Assembly (NCBI RefSeq): GCF_040214835.1
Contig: NZ_CP157874.1
Location: 1,430,001-1,494,000 of the forward strand
Source: Pseudomonas asiatica
GTDB lineage: Bacteria; Pseudomonadota; Gammaproteobacteria; Pseudomonadales; Pseudomonadaceae
Reading direction: 5' to 3'
Length of the DNA stretch: 64,000 bases
This document shows positions 21,894-31,070 of the stretch, piece by piece (position 1 is the first letter of the stretch; every line of letters starts with the position of its first letter). Both the position numbers and the translations under genes were made by a program. The notes under the pieces were generated by a model. The model saw nothing but the letters and a program-made list of their open reading frames with translations. It was not told where the DNA came from and did not search any database.

Positions 21894-22955
21894 ATGCGAA
21901 ATGAACGTAGTCCCGGAGTCGAAAATGACGAAGTTGATGTTCTCGAACTCTGGCATGTCTTGTGGAGTCGTAAGCTGCTCATCCTTTCGTGCGTTGTTTT
22001 AGTTACTGCAGCTACTCTTGTTTATGTTTGGCTAAAGACGCCGATGTATGAGGCCAAGTCTTTTATATTGCCACCTACCAAGAATGATATTGCCCAGTTG
22101 AACTATGGCCGCACTGAAGCCAGCGGCCTCAAAGCGTTTACACCCAAAGATGTTTATCAGATTTACCTGCGTTCCCTGCAATCCGAGTCACTGCGGCGCC
22201 AGTTTTTTCGCGCGGTCTATTTGCCTAATTTGCCAGAGGTCGCCCGCCAAGGCTCTCAAGATGCACTTTATGACCAGTTTGGCAAGGTATTGACTGTGGG
22301 GGCTGTGGCGGGAGATAGTGCCGAGCGCTTTTTGATCAGGGCGTTAAGCGACGACCCCAAGATGAGTGTGAAGTGGGTAACGCGTTTTTCGGAAATGGCC
22401 AGCGACCTTGCTAAAAAGACGCTGGTTGAAGATGCCGATACTGAAGTGAAGGTGCTGGTCAAGAACCTGGAGCAACAGATCCGCAGCGCACGAGATGCGG
22501 CGCACAAGCAGCGGGAAGATCAAATCGCCCGCCTTGAAGAGGCGCTGAAAGTTGCCAAGGCAGTGAACCTGAGCAAGCCCCCCATCATTGCCAGTGGCAT
22601 GGATACTGAGGTGTCTGGCGGCATGCAGGGCGCACTGACCTACATGCGCGGTAGCCAGGCCCTTGAGGCAGAGCTTGCAAACCTTCGCACGCGGGAGTCC
22701 GATGACCCATTCGTCGCCGGTTTGCGGGAGATCCAGGAGAAACTCGACTTCTACCGCAACCTGCAGCTGAACCCGGCCGTGATCGAGGTGTTTCAGCAGG
22801 ATGGTGCCATCGAGGTGCCTGATACCCCGGTCCGGCTGCGCAAATTGCTTATTGTCGTAGGGGGTGTGTTCGTAGGGCTGGTACTCGGTGTGCTCCTGGC
22901 CGCATTTACCCACCTGGTATCTACTGAAAGAGAGCGTCGTCTGGGGCGCGTTTGA
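21894..22955 (+). CDS. wzz: Wzz, O-antigen chain-length determinant
   Basis: 353 residues with the polysaccharide co-polymerase layout: a cytoplasmic N-terminus, one helix at about 27-47, a large periplasmic domain with predicted coiled coil at about 190-235, and a second helix at about 320-341 near the C-terminus. The start of the periplasmic domain ('YEAKSFILPP') is Wzz-like. It sets the modal length of Wzy-polymerised O-antigen. The ATG follows AAGGAAAACGAGAACA. It is the first gene of the O-antigen locus. Confidence 0.92.
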   Translation: MRNERSPGVENDEVDVLELWHVLWSRKLLILSCVVLVTAATLVYVWLKTPMYEAKSFILPPTKNDIAQLNYGRTEASGLKAFTPKDVYQIYLRSLQSESLRRQFFRAVYLPNLPEVARQGSQDALYDQFGKVLTVGAVAGDSAERFLIRALSDDPKMSVKWVTRFSEMASDLAKKTLVEDADTEVKVLVKNLEQQIRSARDAAHKQREDQIARLEEALKVAKAVNLSKPPIIASGMDTEVSGGMQGALTYMRGSQALEAELANLRTRESDDPFVAGLREIQEKLDFYRNLQLNPAVIEVFQQDGAIEVPDTPVRLRKLLIVVGGVFVGLVLGVLLAAFTHLVSTERERRLGRV

Positions 22956-23035
22956 GCTACCCCGCCCCCCCAGAGCCTGTATGCTGCGGGAAGAGTCGAA
23001 CTGATAGTAATAAATTTCAACAAGAGGCTGGTTGC

Positions 23036-24010
23036 GTGAAGCTCATAGAAACAAATATCTCGGACGTAGTCGTTTTTGAACCTACCGTTTTCGAGGACGA
23101 CAGGGGCTGGTTCTATGAGTCTTATAGCGAGCCTAAGTTTCATGCCTTGCTCAGTGCGCAAGGTATTACCCTTCCGCCTTCTTTTGTTCAGGAAAATTGC
23201 TCTTTATCCAAAAAGGGCGTCATGCGCGGCTTGCACTATCAGCTTTATCCATTTGCCCAAGGCAAGTTGGTAAGCGTGGTCAAGGGCGCAGTGTTCGACG
23301 TGGCAGTGGATATTCGAAAAGGCTCCCCTACCTTCGGGCAGTGGGTAGGCATGGAGCTGTCGGCGGCCAACCGCAAGATGATGTGGGTGCCTGAAGGCTT
23401 CGCCCATGGGTTTATCGCGCTGGAAGAAGATACGGTGTTCCAGTACCGCACGACCAATGTCTACTCTAAAGAGCATGAACGCAGCATTGCCTGGAATGAC
23501 CCGGACCTTGCCATCGAATGGCCACAGCTGGAGGGGCTGCTGATCAGTGACAAGGATGCGATTGCGCCAACCCTTGCCGAGGCTGACTTGCCACCGCTGA
23601 TCCTGAAAGGGCAGGCGGAAGACTTGGTACTACCGATCATTGGTGATGATCGCGGGAGCCTGATCAGTATTGAAAAGGCGTTGAATATCCCGTTTGCCAT
23701 CCGTCGCGTCTACTACATCTTCGGTACCAAGGCCGGCGTCAGCCGCGGCTTCCATGCCCACCGGGATCTCCAGCAACTGATAATCTGCCTGGCCGGCAGT
23801 TGCCGCATGACCCTGGATGACGGTACCGGCCGAGTCGACCATATGCTTGACGCGCCACAGAAAGCCTTGCTGATCAAGAATATGGTCTGGCGTGAAATGC
23901 ATGATTTCAGTGAAGACTGCGTACTCATGGTCATCGCCAGTGAAACCTACGACGAGCGTGATTACATTCGCAGTTACGATGACTTCAAGAGGCTGATCGC
24001 CCATGCCTAG
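23036..24010 (+). CDS. Fused RmlC-like 3,5-epimerase and FdtA/QdtA-like sugar 3,4-ketoisomerase
   Basis: 324 residues in two cupins. Residues 1 to about 185 are a dTDP-4-dehydrorhamnose 3,5-epimerase (RmlC) domain. It has the catalytic His67 ('MRGLHYQ'), Lys77, Tyr143 and Asp155 ('[11 protein letters not shown]') and the family motif '[10 protein letters not shown]', so it looks active. Residues about 190-324 are a WxcM/FdtA domain with the two active-site histidines H240 and H242 ('RGFHAH'), which isomerise the 4-keto sugar to the 3-keto sugar. The GTG at 23036 follows AGAGG and gives the normal RmlC N-terminus. It overlaps the next gene by 8 bases. No other rmlC is present near rmlBDA. Whether the product is the galacto or gluco 3-keto sugar cannot be decided. 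Confidence 0.88.
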   Translation: MKLIETNISDVVVFEPTVFEDDRGWFYESYSEPKFHALLSAQGITLPPSFVQENCSLSKKGVMRGLHYQLYPFAQGKLVSVVKGAVFDVAVDIRKGSPTFGQWVGMELSAANRKMMWVPEGFAHGFIALEEDTVFQYRTTNVYSKEHERSIAWNDPDLAIEWPQLEGLLISDKDAIAPTLAEADLPPLILKGQAEDLVLPIIGDDRGSLISIEKALNIPFAIRRVYYIFGTKAGVSRGFHAHRDLQQLIICLAGSCRMTLDDGTGRVDHMLDAPQKALLIKNMVWREMHDFSEDCVLMVIASETYDERDYIRSYDDFKRLIAHA

Positions 24011-24470
24011 CATTCATGCCTTGGCCGATGTACAAACCGATGCCATCGGTGAAAAAACCAGAGTCTGGCAATACGCGGTCATCCTCAAAGGTGCGCGAAT
24101 TGGCAGCAACTGCAACATATGCGCCCACACCCTGATCGAAGGAGGGGTTGTAGTCGGGGACAACGTCACCGTGAAAAGTGGTGTGTTTCTGTGGGAGGGG
24201 CTCGTGATCGAGGACAATGTCTTCATTGGCCCCAATGCTACATTCACCAACGACAGAGTACCGCGCTCCAAGTGTTACCCCGAGGCATACGAAGTCACGG
24301 TGCTGAAGGAAGGCTGCAGCATCGGTGCCAACGCAACATTGCTCCCGGGCGTCACGATTGGTCGACATGCCATGGTAGGTGCCGGTGCCGTCGTGACAAA
24401 GGATGTACCTGATTACTGCGTGGTAGTGGGTAATCCGGCAAAAATAACAAGGGAGCTAGAGCATGGTTGA
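24003..24470 (+). CDS. Left-handed beta-helix sugar 3-N-acetyltransferase (FdtC/QdtC/WbpD type)
   Basis: 155 residues of hexapeptide repeats ('[23 protein letters not shown]', closing with '[21 protein letters not shown]'). This family N-acetylates the 3-amino group of nucleotide-linked sugars. Flanked by the FdtA-like isomerase and the aminotransferase, it most likely makes dTDP-Fuc3NAc or dTDP-Qui3NAc. It overlaps both neighbours by 8 bases. Confidence 0.87.
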   Translation: MPSIHALADVQTDAIGEKTRVWQYAVILKGARIGSNCNICAHTLIEGGVVVGDNVTVKSGVFLWEGLVIEDNVFIGPNATFTNDRVPRSKCYPEAYEVTVLKEGCSIGANATLLPGVTIGRHAMVGAGAVVTKDVPDYCVVVGNPAKITRELEHG

Positions 24471-25575
24471 TTTCCTGAATCTCAAGGCCGTCAATAAACA
24501 GTACCGCGAAGAATTGTTGCAAGCGTGTGCCGATGTCATCGATTCCGGCTGGTACATCGGCGGTAGCGCTCTGGCCCGCTTTGAAAGCAACTTTGCCGCT
24601 TATTGCGGTACCGCTCATTGCATTGGCGTGGCAAACGGCCTCGATGCGCTGACGTTGACCTTGACTGCCTGGAAACAGCTGGGGCGGGTGAAGCAGGGTG
24701 ATGAAGTCATCGTCCCGGCCAATACCTACATTGCGAGCATCCTGGCAATCACCGCCAGTGGGCTTGAGCCTGTGCTCGTCGAACCTGACCCCGCAACCTT
24801 CAATATTGATACCTCCCTCATACGCCAGGCTATTACCGACAAGACGCGCGTCATCCTGCCGGTACACCTGTATGGGCAAATTGCAGACATGAAGGCGATC
24901 ACCGAGATTGCCGCCGAATACGGTTTGCTGGTACTCGAAGACTCGGCCCAGGCTCACGGTGCCTCAATCGATGGCAAGCGGGCGGGGAGCTGGGGGAATG
25001 CCTCGGGCTTCAGCTTCTATCCGGGCAAGAATCTGGGTGCGCTCGGTGATGCCGGGGCGATAACCACCTCGGATGCCGAGTTGGCGGAAGTGCTGCGCGC
25101 CCTCAGAAACTACGGCTCCCATGAGAAGTACAAGAACTTGTACGTCGGAGTGAACAGTCGTTTGGACGAGATCCAGGCGGCTATGCTGGACGTGAAGCTC
25201 AAGTATCTGGGTGAAGAAATCAGCCGGCGCCGGCACATCACCAAGTGCTACCGCGCGGGCATTCAAAATGCTCAAATCGTCCAGCCGCAAAATAGTGTTG
25301 TCGAGGAGCATGTCTGGCATCTGTATGTAGTACGCACGCCGCACAGAAACGATTTGCAGCAACATCTTCGCGAGCAAGGGATACAGACGCTGGTTCACTA
25401 CCCAATCCCGCCTCACAGGCAGCAGGCTTACAGTCAATACAACGGTTTGAGCCTGCCGCTGACTGAAAAAATTCATGATGAAGTGCTCAGCCTGCCTGTC
25501 GACCCCACCATGAGCGACGCGGATATTCAGACGGTCATCGATGCCTGCAACAGTTTTACTGTGTCCGGGCAATAA
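24463..25575 (+). CDS. FdtB/QdtB-like sugar 3-aminotransferase (DegT/DnrJ/EryC1 family)
   Basis: 370 residues. The PLP lysine is Lys189 in '[14 protein letters not shown]', and '[10 protein letters not shown]' and '[10 protein letters not shown]' are family motifs. It would aminate the 3-keto-6-deoxyhexose made by the FdtA domain upstream, with glutamate as amino donor. It overlaps the acetyltransferase by 8 bases and is followed 3 bases later by wzx. Confidence 0.92.
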   Translation: MVDFLNLKAVNKQYREELLQACADVIDSGWYIGGSALARFESNFAAYCGTAHCIGVANGLDALTLTLTAWKQLGRVKQGDEVIVPANTYIASILAITASGLEPVLVEPDPATFNIDTSLIRQAITDKTRVILPVHLYGQIADMKAITEIAAEYGLLVLEDSAQAHGASIDGKRAGSWGNASGFSFYPGKNLGALGDAGAITTSDAELAEVLRALRNYGSHEKYKNLYVGVNSRLDEIQAAMLDVKLKYLGEEISRRRHITKCYRAGIQNAQIVQPQNSVVEEHVWHLYVVRTPHRNDLQQHLREQGIQTLVHYPIPPHRQQAYSQYNGLSLPLTEKIHDEVLSLPVDPTMSDADIQTVIDACNSFTVSGQ

Positions 25576-25578
25576 TAC

Positions 25579-26850
25579 ATGACGTTGATCAAGACCAGTC
25601 TGCTGAATGCTATTGCTGTTTTTGTAAAGATGGCGACATTGCTGGGGCTCAACAAGGTGCTGGCCCTTTATGTAGGGCCAGCGGGTTACGCGGCGATCGG
25701 GCAATTGCAGAATGCCGTTACCATGTTCACGACACTGGCCAGCGGCGCTGTCAGCACAGGGGTAACCAAGTACACGGCGGAGTTTGCTGATCGGCCGGAC
25801 GAACAACACAGGATCTGGCGAACTGCCGGGACGCTGTCACTGCTGGTTTCGTGTGTATTGGCAGTGCTGATCGTGGCCATGCGGGCACCATTGGCAGGTT
25901 GGTTTTTCAACGACGAAAAACTCGCCCCAGTGCTGGTGTGGTTTGCCGCTACCTTGGTATTTTTTGCTTTCAACTCTTTGCTGCTGGGCATTCTGAACGG
26001 CAAGAAAGACGTTCAGCGCTACGTGCTTGCCAATATTTCTGGCAGCCTGATATCGCTGGTGGTGACCTGTGCCCTGACCATCAGGCTGGGGTTGTACGGT
26101 GCGCTGGTTTCGCTGGCTGTGTACCAGTCGTTGAGCTTCGTGGCCACCTTGGTCATCTGCATGCGCACATCATGGTTCCGCCTCTCAGATTTCATCGGGG
26201 CGCTGGACAAGCAGTCCTTGTCCCGGCTGGCAAAGTTTGCCCTCATGGCCGTTGTGACAGCATGTTCTCTGCCCGTTTGCCATGTGTTCATCCGGGATTA
26301 CCTGGGGGCGGAGTTCGGCTGGGATCACGCTGGTTACTGGGAGGCCATGTGGCGGTTGAGCACGGCCTATCTCATGTTGATCACCACGACGCTTGCGGTC
26401 TATTACCTGCCGAGGCTCTCGGAGCTTTCAGATGCAGGTGAACTTCGTCGGGAAATCATTCAGGGATACAAGCTCATCCTGCCCCTGACCATTGCTGCCG
26501 GCCTGGTTATCTACCTGCTCAGGGACTTCATCATCCATGTCCTTTTCTCGGCGTCATTCCTGCCCATGCGTGAGCTGTTCGCATGGCAGATGGTAGGGGA
26601 CAGCTTGAAGGTCATCAGTTGGTTGATGGCCTACCTGATGCTCGGCAAGGCACTCACCCGGTTGTATCTGATTACCGAAGTCCTCTCGACGCTTTCGCTT
26701 TATGCTCTGACGGTCTATTTCACCCAGTTGTGGGGGTATGAAAAAGTTACCCTTGCATACGCGGCAAACTACCTGTTGTACGGAGTCGTGATGTATTTCT
26801 CGGTATTCCGTCGTTTGCACATTATTGTTGGCGATACGACGCGGAGCTGA
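25579..26850 (+). CDS. wzx: Wzx, O-antigen repeat-unit flippase
   Basis: 423 residues with about 12 hydrophobic helices, polysaccharide-transport/MATE-like (Wzx) family, with 'LNKVLALYVGPAGYAAIGQLQN' near the start as in WzxE-like O-antigen translocases. It flips undecaprenyl-PP-linked units to the periplasm for Wzy. It starts 3 bases after the aminotransferase stop. Confidence 0.9.
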   Translation: MTLIKTSLLNAIAVFVKMATLLGLNKVLALYVGPAGYAAIGQLQNAVTMFTTLASGAVSTGVTKYTAEFADRPDEQHRIWRTAGTLSLLVSCVLAVLIVAMRAPLAGWFFNDEKLAPVLVWFAATLVFFAFNSLLLGILNGKKDVQRYVLANISGSLISLVVTCALTIRLGLYGALVSLAVYQSLSFVATLVICMRTSWFRLSDFIGALDKQSLSRLAKFALMAVVTACSLPVCHVFIRDYLGAEFGWDHAGYWEAMWRLSTAYLMLITTTLAVYYLPRLSELSDAGELRREIIQGYKLILPLTIAAGLVIYLLRDFIIHVLFSASFLPMRELFAWQMVGDSLKVISWLMAYLMLGKALTRLYLITEVLSTLSLYALTVYFTQLWGYEKVTLAYAANYLLYGVVMYFSVFRRLHIIVGDTTRS

Positions 26851-26856
26851 GTAGAG

Positions 26857-28290
26857 ATGAAGGACGTCATCGAACAGTTACATGGGCGCATCCTTGGCGC
26901 TGAACCTGCCCAGGCATTGGTGCAGGCGCAGGTCTATGGGGCACTGCTCTGGGCGGTGGACCTGGGAATTTATGATGCCACCGCGCTGGAGCGCCACCTG
27001 GTGGCCCGATGCGCCAGCCAGGTCACGCTGCCGGCTGTCAGCAGCGTATCGCGCGGCTGCCTGCATGTGGTCAGCGAACCCTATATGCAAGGCGGGCACA
27101 CCCGGCTGATGGAGCGCCTGGCGCACATGCACGAGGGGCCTGTGGACCTGCTGGTCGCGCGCAGCGCCAAGCCCCAGGTGCTCGAACGCCTGGCAGGCTA
27201 TTTCGCCCATATCGAGGTGGCGCGCGGCGATGACCCGTGTGCCCGCCTGCAGTCCATCGTCGACATCCTGGCCCAGTACGACAAGGTGGTGTTGCACATT
27301 CACCCGGACGACATCATCACCACCGTCGCCTGCGGCCTGCTGAAGCAACAACGTGGCGCCGCGCTGACAGTGTATTTCGTCAACCATGCCGACCACGTGT
27401 TCAGCTTTGGCGCGTCGGTGGCCGACGTGTATTTCGAGATCAGCGCCTACGGGCACCACCTGGACAAGAAAAAGCACCTCTCCTGCCAGAAGAGCTTCCT
27501 GGCGATACCGATCGAGACCAGCGGCGCCAAAGTGCCGGGTGCCGTGCCAACCCATGAGCGGATCAAGGTGTTCAGCGCTGCCTCGGCGGCCAAGTACAAG
27601 CCCCACGGCGGCCTGGACATGCGTCCGTCGATCACGGCGATTCTTCAGCGTTTCCCCAATGCCGAGTGCTGGATCATCGGTGCCAACCCCCTGACCAACA
27701 CCTGGTGGTGGACAGTGAAGCTGCGCTACCCCAAGCGCTTCTTCATCCGCCGCCACCTGCCGTACAAGGACTACCTGGCCTTTGCGGAAAAAGCCGACTT
27801 CTACCTGGACAGCTACCCTATACCCGGTGGCACGGCGTTCGCCGAGCAATTGCTCAAGGGCCGGCGTTGCGTGGGGCTGGTGGCGCCGATTCAGGGCTAT
27901 TCCCCGGCAGACGGCCTGAAGGTGGCCAGCATCGACCAGCTGCTGGCCAGCATCGAACAACCCCGGCCCAGTGCCTCGGTGGTGGAAGCGGTGCAGCGGG
28001 TCAACTCGCTGGAGTCGGTGAAAGCGCGTTACCTGGCGTGCATCGAGCGGGGCGAATTCAGCGAGAACGAACTGGCAGCCATGTTGCCGTGGACGGGCAA
28101 CCTCGATTTCATGAAACCGACAGGTAAGGTCACTAGCATGATCCCTGCGGATGTCTTCGACGCCCTGTGCCGCATAGACACGAACCTGGCGTTGCGAACC
28201 CTGTTTGCCTACGCCTGGGTGCCGAGAATCAAACTCTTGATCAAGGTCGTGCTGTTCCGGCTGGCCAGGCTGACCAGAGCGCGAGGGTGA
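26857..28290 (+). CDS. Putative GT-B glycosyltransferase, N-terminally divergent
   Basis: 477 residues. I do not recognise the N-terminal 60 residues. Residues about 65-200 look like a GT-B acceptor lobe ('GGHTRLMERLAHM', 'VVLHIHPDD', 'VYFVNHADHVF'). Residues about 230-390 look like the donor lobe: 'IKVFSAASAAKYKP', then 'ADFYLDSYPIPGGTAFAEQLLKG', which resembles the 'D.YLD..P..GGT...E.L..G' donor site of GT41 and related enzymes. The C-terminal 80 residues end in a hydrophobic, basic stretch that may bind the membrane. It sits between wzx and wzy in the operon, so it most likely adds one sugar of the repeat unit. Confidence 0.7.
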   Translation: MKDVIEQLHGRILGAEPAQALVQAQVYGALLWAVDLGIYDATALERHLVARCASQVTLPAVSSVSRGCLHVVSEPYMQGGHTRLMERLAHMHEGPVDLLVARSAKPQVLERLAGYFAHIEVARGDDPCARLQSIVDILAQYDKVVLHIHPDDIITTVACGLLKQQRGAALTVYFVNHADHVFSFGASVADVYFEISAYGHHLDKKKHLSCQKSFLAIPIETSGAKVPGAVPTHERIKVFSAASAAKYKPHGGLDMRPSITAILQRFPNAECWIIGANPLTNTWWWTVKLRYPKRFFIRRHLPYKDYLAFAEKADFYLDSYPIPGGTAFAEQLLKGRRCVGLVAPIQGYSPADGLKVASIDQLLASIEQPRPSASVVEAVQRVNSLESVKARYLACIERGEFSENELAAMLPWTGNLDFMKPTGKVTSMIPADVFDALCRIDTNLALRTLFAYAWVPRIKLLIKVVLFRLARLTRARG

Positions 28291-29558
28291 GTGTGATCAG
28301 GATATTTATCGGCGTGCTGTTCTGCCTGCTGTTCTTCAGCGACTTCGTCGTGTTGACGCTGGGGCTGGGCAGTGTGTTTGCCGGTTGGCGAGAAATGATC
28401 AGCCTGTTGATGATCATGTGGCTGCTGCTGCGGGTGCTGGCCGGTGTCACGGCACGTGGCATGGTCAACCTCGAAGTCGGGCGGTGGTTGCTGGTCGTGC
28501 TGTTCTTCGTCTTCCTGTATCTGCTGTTCGGCGACCTTAGCGCGTCGTCGGTGCGCATGTTCCGCGCACTGGCCGTGCCGGTGTTCGTCGGCATGGCGGT
28601 GGCCATCTGGGCCCACGCGGTGTCGACCGAGAAGAAGCTGCGCCATGTGTACTGGTCGGTGCTGGCGATGAGCGTACTTACCGGCGCATATGCGTTTTAC
28701 CAGTACCTGACCATCGTCTCGGCCGAGCAGTTCTGGTACTGGCCGCTGCTTACCGCCAAAGGCTATGAGCTGCAACCCTACAACTCGATGCGTGACGGGC
28801 TGCCGCGGGTTTCCGGCTTCTTTACCGGCACGCTGGAGTTTTCTGCGGTAATCCTCAATACCGCCGCCATGACCCTGGCCGTGTTGCTCAGCGGGCGCAA
28901 CTGGTCTTTGACCCGGCGCCTGCTGCTGAGTGTTGCCTTCCTGCTGCTGTGCGGGCTGATTGTGATCGGTTCGGTGCGTACGGCCATGATCGGCCTGGTG
29001 TGCATCTGCTCGATGCTGGTGGCGGCCCGGGTACTGCGTACGGCCTGGCTGATCTCCCTGCTGGGCTACCTGCAGTTCGTGGGCCTGACCGTGGCGATTT
29101 TCGCCTACCTGTCGATGGGCTACACCGAGGACTTGTCGGCACTGGACCGTGAGCGGCAGTGGCTGCACATGTTTGAGGTGCTTGGCGCGCACCCCATGGG
29201 CTATGGCTTTGGCGCGGTAGGCCCGGGCCAGCCGCACTGGTTCGATTCGTTCTGGCTCAACCTGCTGGCCACCTGCGGTCTGGTCGGCCTGCTGATCATG
29301 GCCGGGTTGATCCTCTGGTATCACAAGCTGGTGACGATCATCGTCCGGGACAGGCCTCACGGCAGCTCCTGGAAAAACGGCCTGGGCAACTTCGTGATTG
29401 CCAGCTATCCGTTCTTCCTGAGCTCGTTCTTTTTCCAGTCCTATACGAACAGTGTTGTCCTCTACATTTTCGCGATCGTGGTGATGGTGATCATTGGTGA
29501 AAACAGAAGAACAAAAGTTGAGCCTGGCAGTCCTGATCGTTCTGTATCGGAAAGCTAG
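28287..29558 (+). CDS. wzy: Wzy, O-antigen polymerase
   Basis: 423 residues with about 11 hydrophobic helices and a large loop. The 'GTLEFSAVILNTAA' and 'GAHPMGYGFGAVGPGQPHWFDSFWLNLLATCG' segments resemble the periplasmic loop of O-antigen ligase/polymerase (Wzy_C-type) proteins. Sequence is poorly conserved in this class; the call rests on topology and on its place after wzx. The GTG at 28287 overlaps the preceding stop (GTGA); a GTG two codons on is also possible. A WaaL-type ligase cannot be excluded. Confidence 0.82.
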   Translation: MSVIRIFIGVLFCLLFFSDFVVLTLGLGSVFAGWREMISLLMIMWLLLRVLAGVTARGMVNLEVGRWLLVVLFFVFLYLLFGDLSASSVRMFRALAVPVFVGMAVAIWAHAVSTEKKLRHVYWSVLAMSVLTGAYAFYQYLTIVSAEQFWYWPLLTAKGYELQPYNSMRDGLPRVSGFFTGTLEFSAVILNTAAMTLAVLLSGRNWSLTRRLLLSVAFLLLCGLIVIGSVRTAMIGLVCICSMLVAARVLRTAWLISLLGYLQFVGLTVAIFAYLSMGYTEDLSALDRERQWLHMFEVLGAHPMGYGFGAVGPGQPHWFDSFWLNLLATCGLVGLLIMAGLILWYHKLVTIIVRDRPHGSSWKNGLGNFVIASYPFFLSSFFFQSYTNSVVLYIFAIVVMVIIGENRRTKVEPGSPDRSVSES

Positions 29559-30366
29559 CCAGGACTCGATTGCCCTGCAGTCGTTGCTCGCGCAGCAGGC
29601 GTTACTGCGTGACGAGGGTATCGACCTGCAGCTGTACGTCTGGAACAACTCCCCCGGCGTGGCACAGCCGTGCCCGGGCGTACGCTGGTACGAGGCGGAC
29701 AACCAGCGGTTGTCGGTGGTCTACAACCAGGTGGCCGAACAGGCGTTTGCCGCCGGGGTCGACCTGTTCATGATCTCGGACGACGACACCAACTACTCGA
29801 ACATCCGCCTGTCCAGCTGCCTGGCGCAGATCGGCCAGGTACGCCGTGCGCCAGGCGGCGAGCAGGTGGGCGTGTTCATGCCCCGGCTGGTCAGCCATGG
29901 GCAACTGGTCAGCCCCGGCAAGCGCTGGTTGTTCATGGGCCGCCTTACCCCCAACGTGGCCGCGGGGCTGGTGGACTCGAAAAACCTGCTGGGCATCAAC
30001 AGTGGCCTGATCTTCACTCGCGAGTGCTTCCAGCGCATGACGCCTTTCTATGACGAGCGGTTGCGCTTCTATGCCACCGATACCGACTTTTTCATCCGCT
30101 ACGAGGGTTATTTCCCCAAGGCCTGCGTGCTGGATGTGGAGATTGCCCACGACCTGTCCGAGCACAGTGCCGATACCCCCGAGCGTGCCTTGTTCCGCTT
30201 CGAGGAAATGATCCACGGGCTGCGTATCAGCTTCCATTCCCACGGCCTGCTGGAGCGAGGCCTGCTTGATCTGTACCTGGTCTATGCGGCCATTCGCAAA
30301 GCGGTGGCCTACCGCCGTCCGGCCTTCGTCAAGGCCTTGTTTACCCAGGTGAGGGCCGTGAAATGA
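29497..30366 (+). CDS. GT2-family glycosyltransferase
   Basis: 289 residues, GT-A fold. 'LAVLIVLY' begins the first strand, 'LFMISDDDTNYS' is the metal-binding DxD region, and 'GINSGLIFTRE...YATDTDFFIRY' is the distal acidic motif. It resembles rhamnosyl- and galactofuranosyl-transferases of O-antigen clusters; donor unknown. The GTG at 29497 puts its start 62 bases inside wzy, which indicates tight coupling. No strong ribosome site is seen. It overlaps the next gene at ATGA. Confidence 0.85.
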   Translation: MKTEEQKLSLAVLIVLYRKASQDSIALQSLLAQQALLRDEGIDLQLYVWNNSPGVAQPCPGVRWYEADNQRLSVVYNQVAEQAFAAGVDLFMISDDDTNYSNIRLSSCLAQIGQVRRAPGGEQVGVFMPRLVSHGQLVSPGKRWLFMGRLTPNVAAGLVDSKNLLGINSGLIFTRECFQRMTPFYDERLRFYATDTDFFIRYEGYFPKACVLDVEIAHDLSEHSADTPERALFRFEEMIHGLRISFHSHGLLERGLLDLYLVYAAIRKAVAYRRPAFVKALFTQVRAVK

Positions 30367-31070
30367 TGCATGCCTTGCTCGAAAAGCTGGTGCTGCTGGT
30401 TAAAAAGCGCCCATTGGTTGTCGACCGGCGCATCTCGTCGGGCTATCTGCTGGGGCTGTTCGTGACCAAGCTGCTGATGGCCTGCCGCGGCGTGATCCGC
30501 CTGCGCCGGCGGCGCCTGGCGTTCATCGGCTCGGGGGTAACCCTGAAGGAAGTGGGCAAGATCGAGTACGGCCCGGGGCTGGTCATTGACCAGGGCTGCT
30601 TCGTCGATGCCTTGTCCAATGACGGCATCCGCTTCGGCACCGCCGTGTCGCTGAACAAGCACATCATCATCGAGTGCACCGGCAGCCTGGCCAACATCGG
30701 CAAGGGCCTGGTGATTGGCGACAACGTCGGCCTGGGTGCCGGCTGCTTCCTGGGCTGCGCCGGCGGCATCGAGATCGGCAGCGACACCATCATCGGCAAC
30801 TTCGTCAGCTTCCATTCGGAAAACCACAACTTCGAAGACCCGCTGCAACCCATCCGCCTGCAGGGCGTGACCCGCCAGGGCATCAAGGTGGGCCGCAACT
30901 GCTGGATCGGCGCCAAGGTGACCGTACTCGATGGCGCGGTGATCGAAGACGGCTGCGTGTTCGCCGCAGGGGCGGTGGTGGCCGCGGGCGTGTACCGCAA
31001 GAATTCGATTTATGGCGGTGTGCCGGCCAAGTTCATCAAGGCGCGCGTAGCGGAAGAAGGGGTGGCATGA
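30363..31070 (+). CDS. Hexapeptide-repeat acetyltransferase (WbbJ/CatB-like)
   Basis: 235 residues. An N-terminal basic and amphipathic part (1-55) precedes a left-handed beta-helix ('IEYGPGLVIDQGCF' to 'AAGAVVAAGVYRKNSIYGGVPAKFI'), with a catalytic histidine in 'SENHNF'. It is likely to O-acetylate a sugar of the repeat unit from acetyl-CoA. It overlaps both neighbours by 4 bases (ATGA). Confidence 0.85.
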   Translation: MMHALLEKLVLLVKKRPLVVDRRISSGYLLGLFVTKLLMACRGVIRLRRRRLAFIGSGVTLKEVGKIEYGPGLVIDQGCFVDALSNDGIRFGTAVSLNKHIIIECTGSLANIGKGLVIGDNVGLGAGCFLGCAGGIEIGSDTIIGNFVSFHSENHNFEDPLQPIRLQGVTRQGIKVGRNCWIGAKVTVLDGAVIEDGCVFAAGAVVAAGVYRKNSIYGGVPAKFIKARVAEEGVA

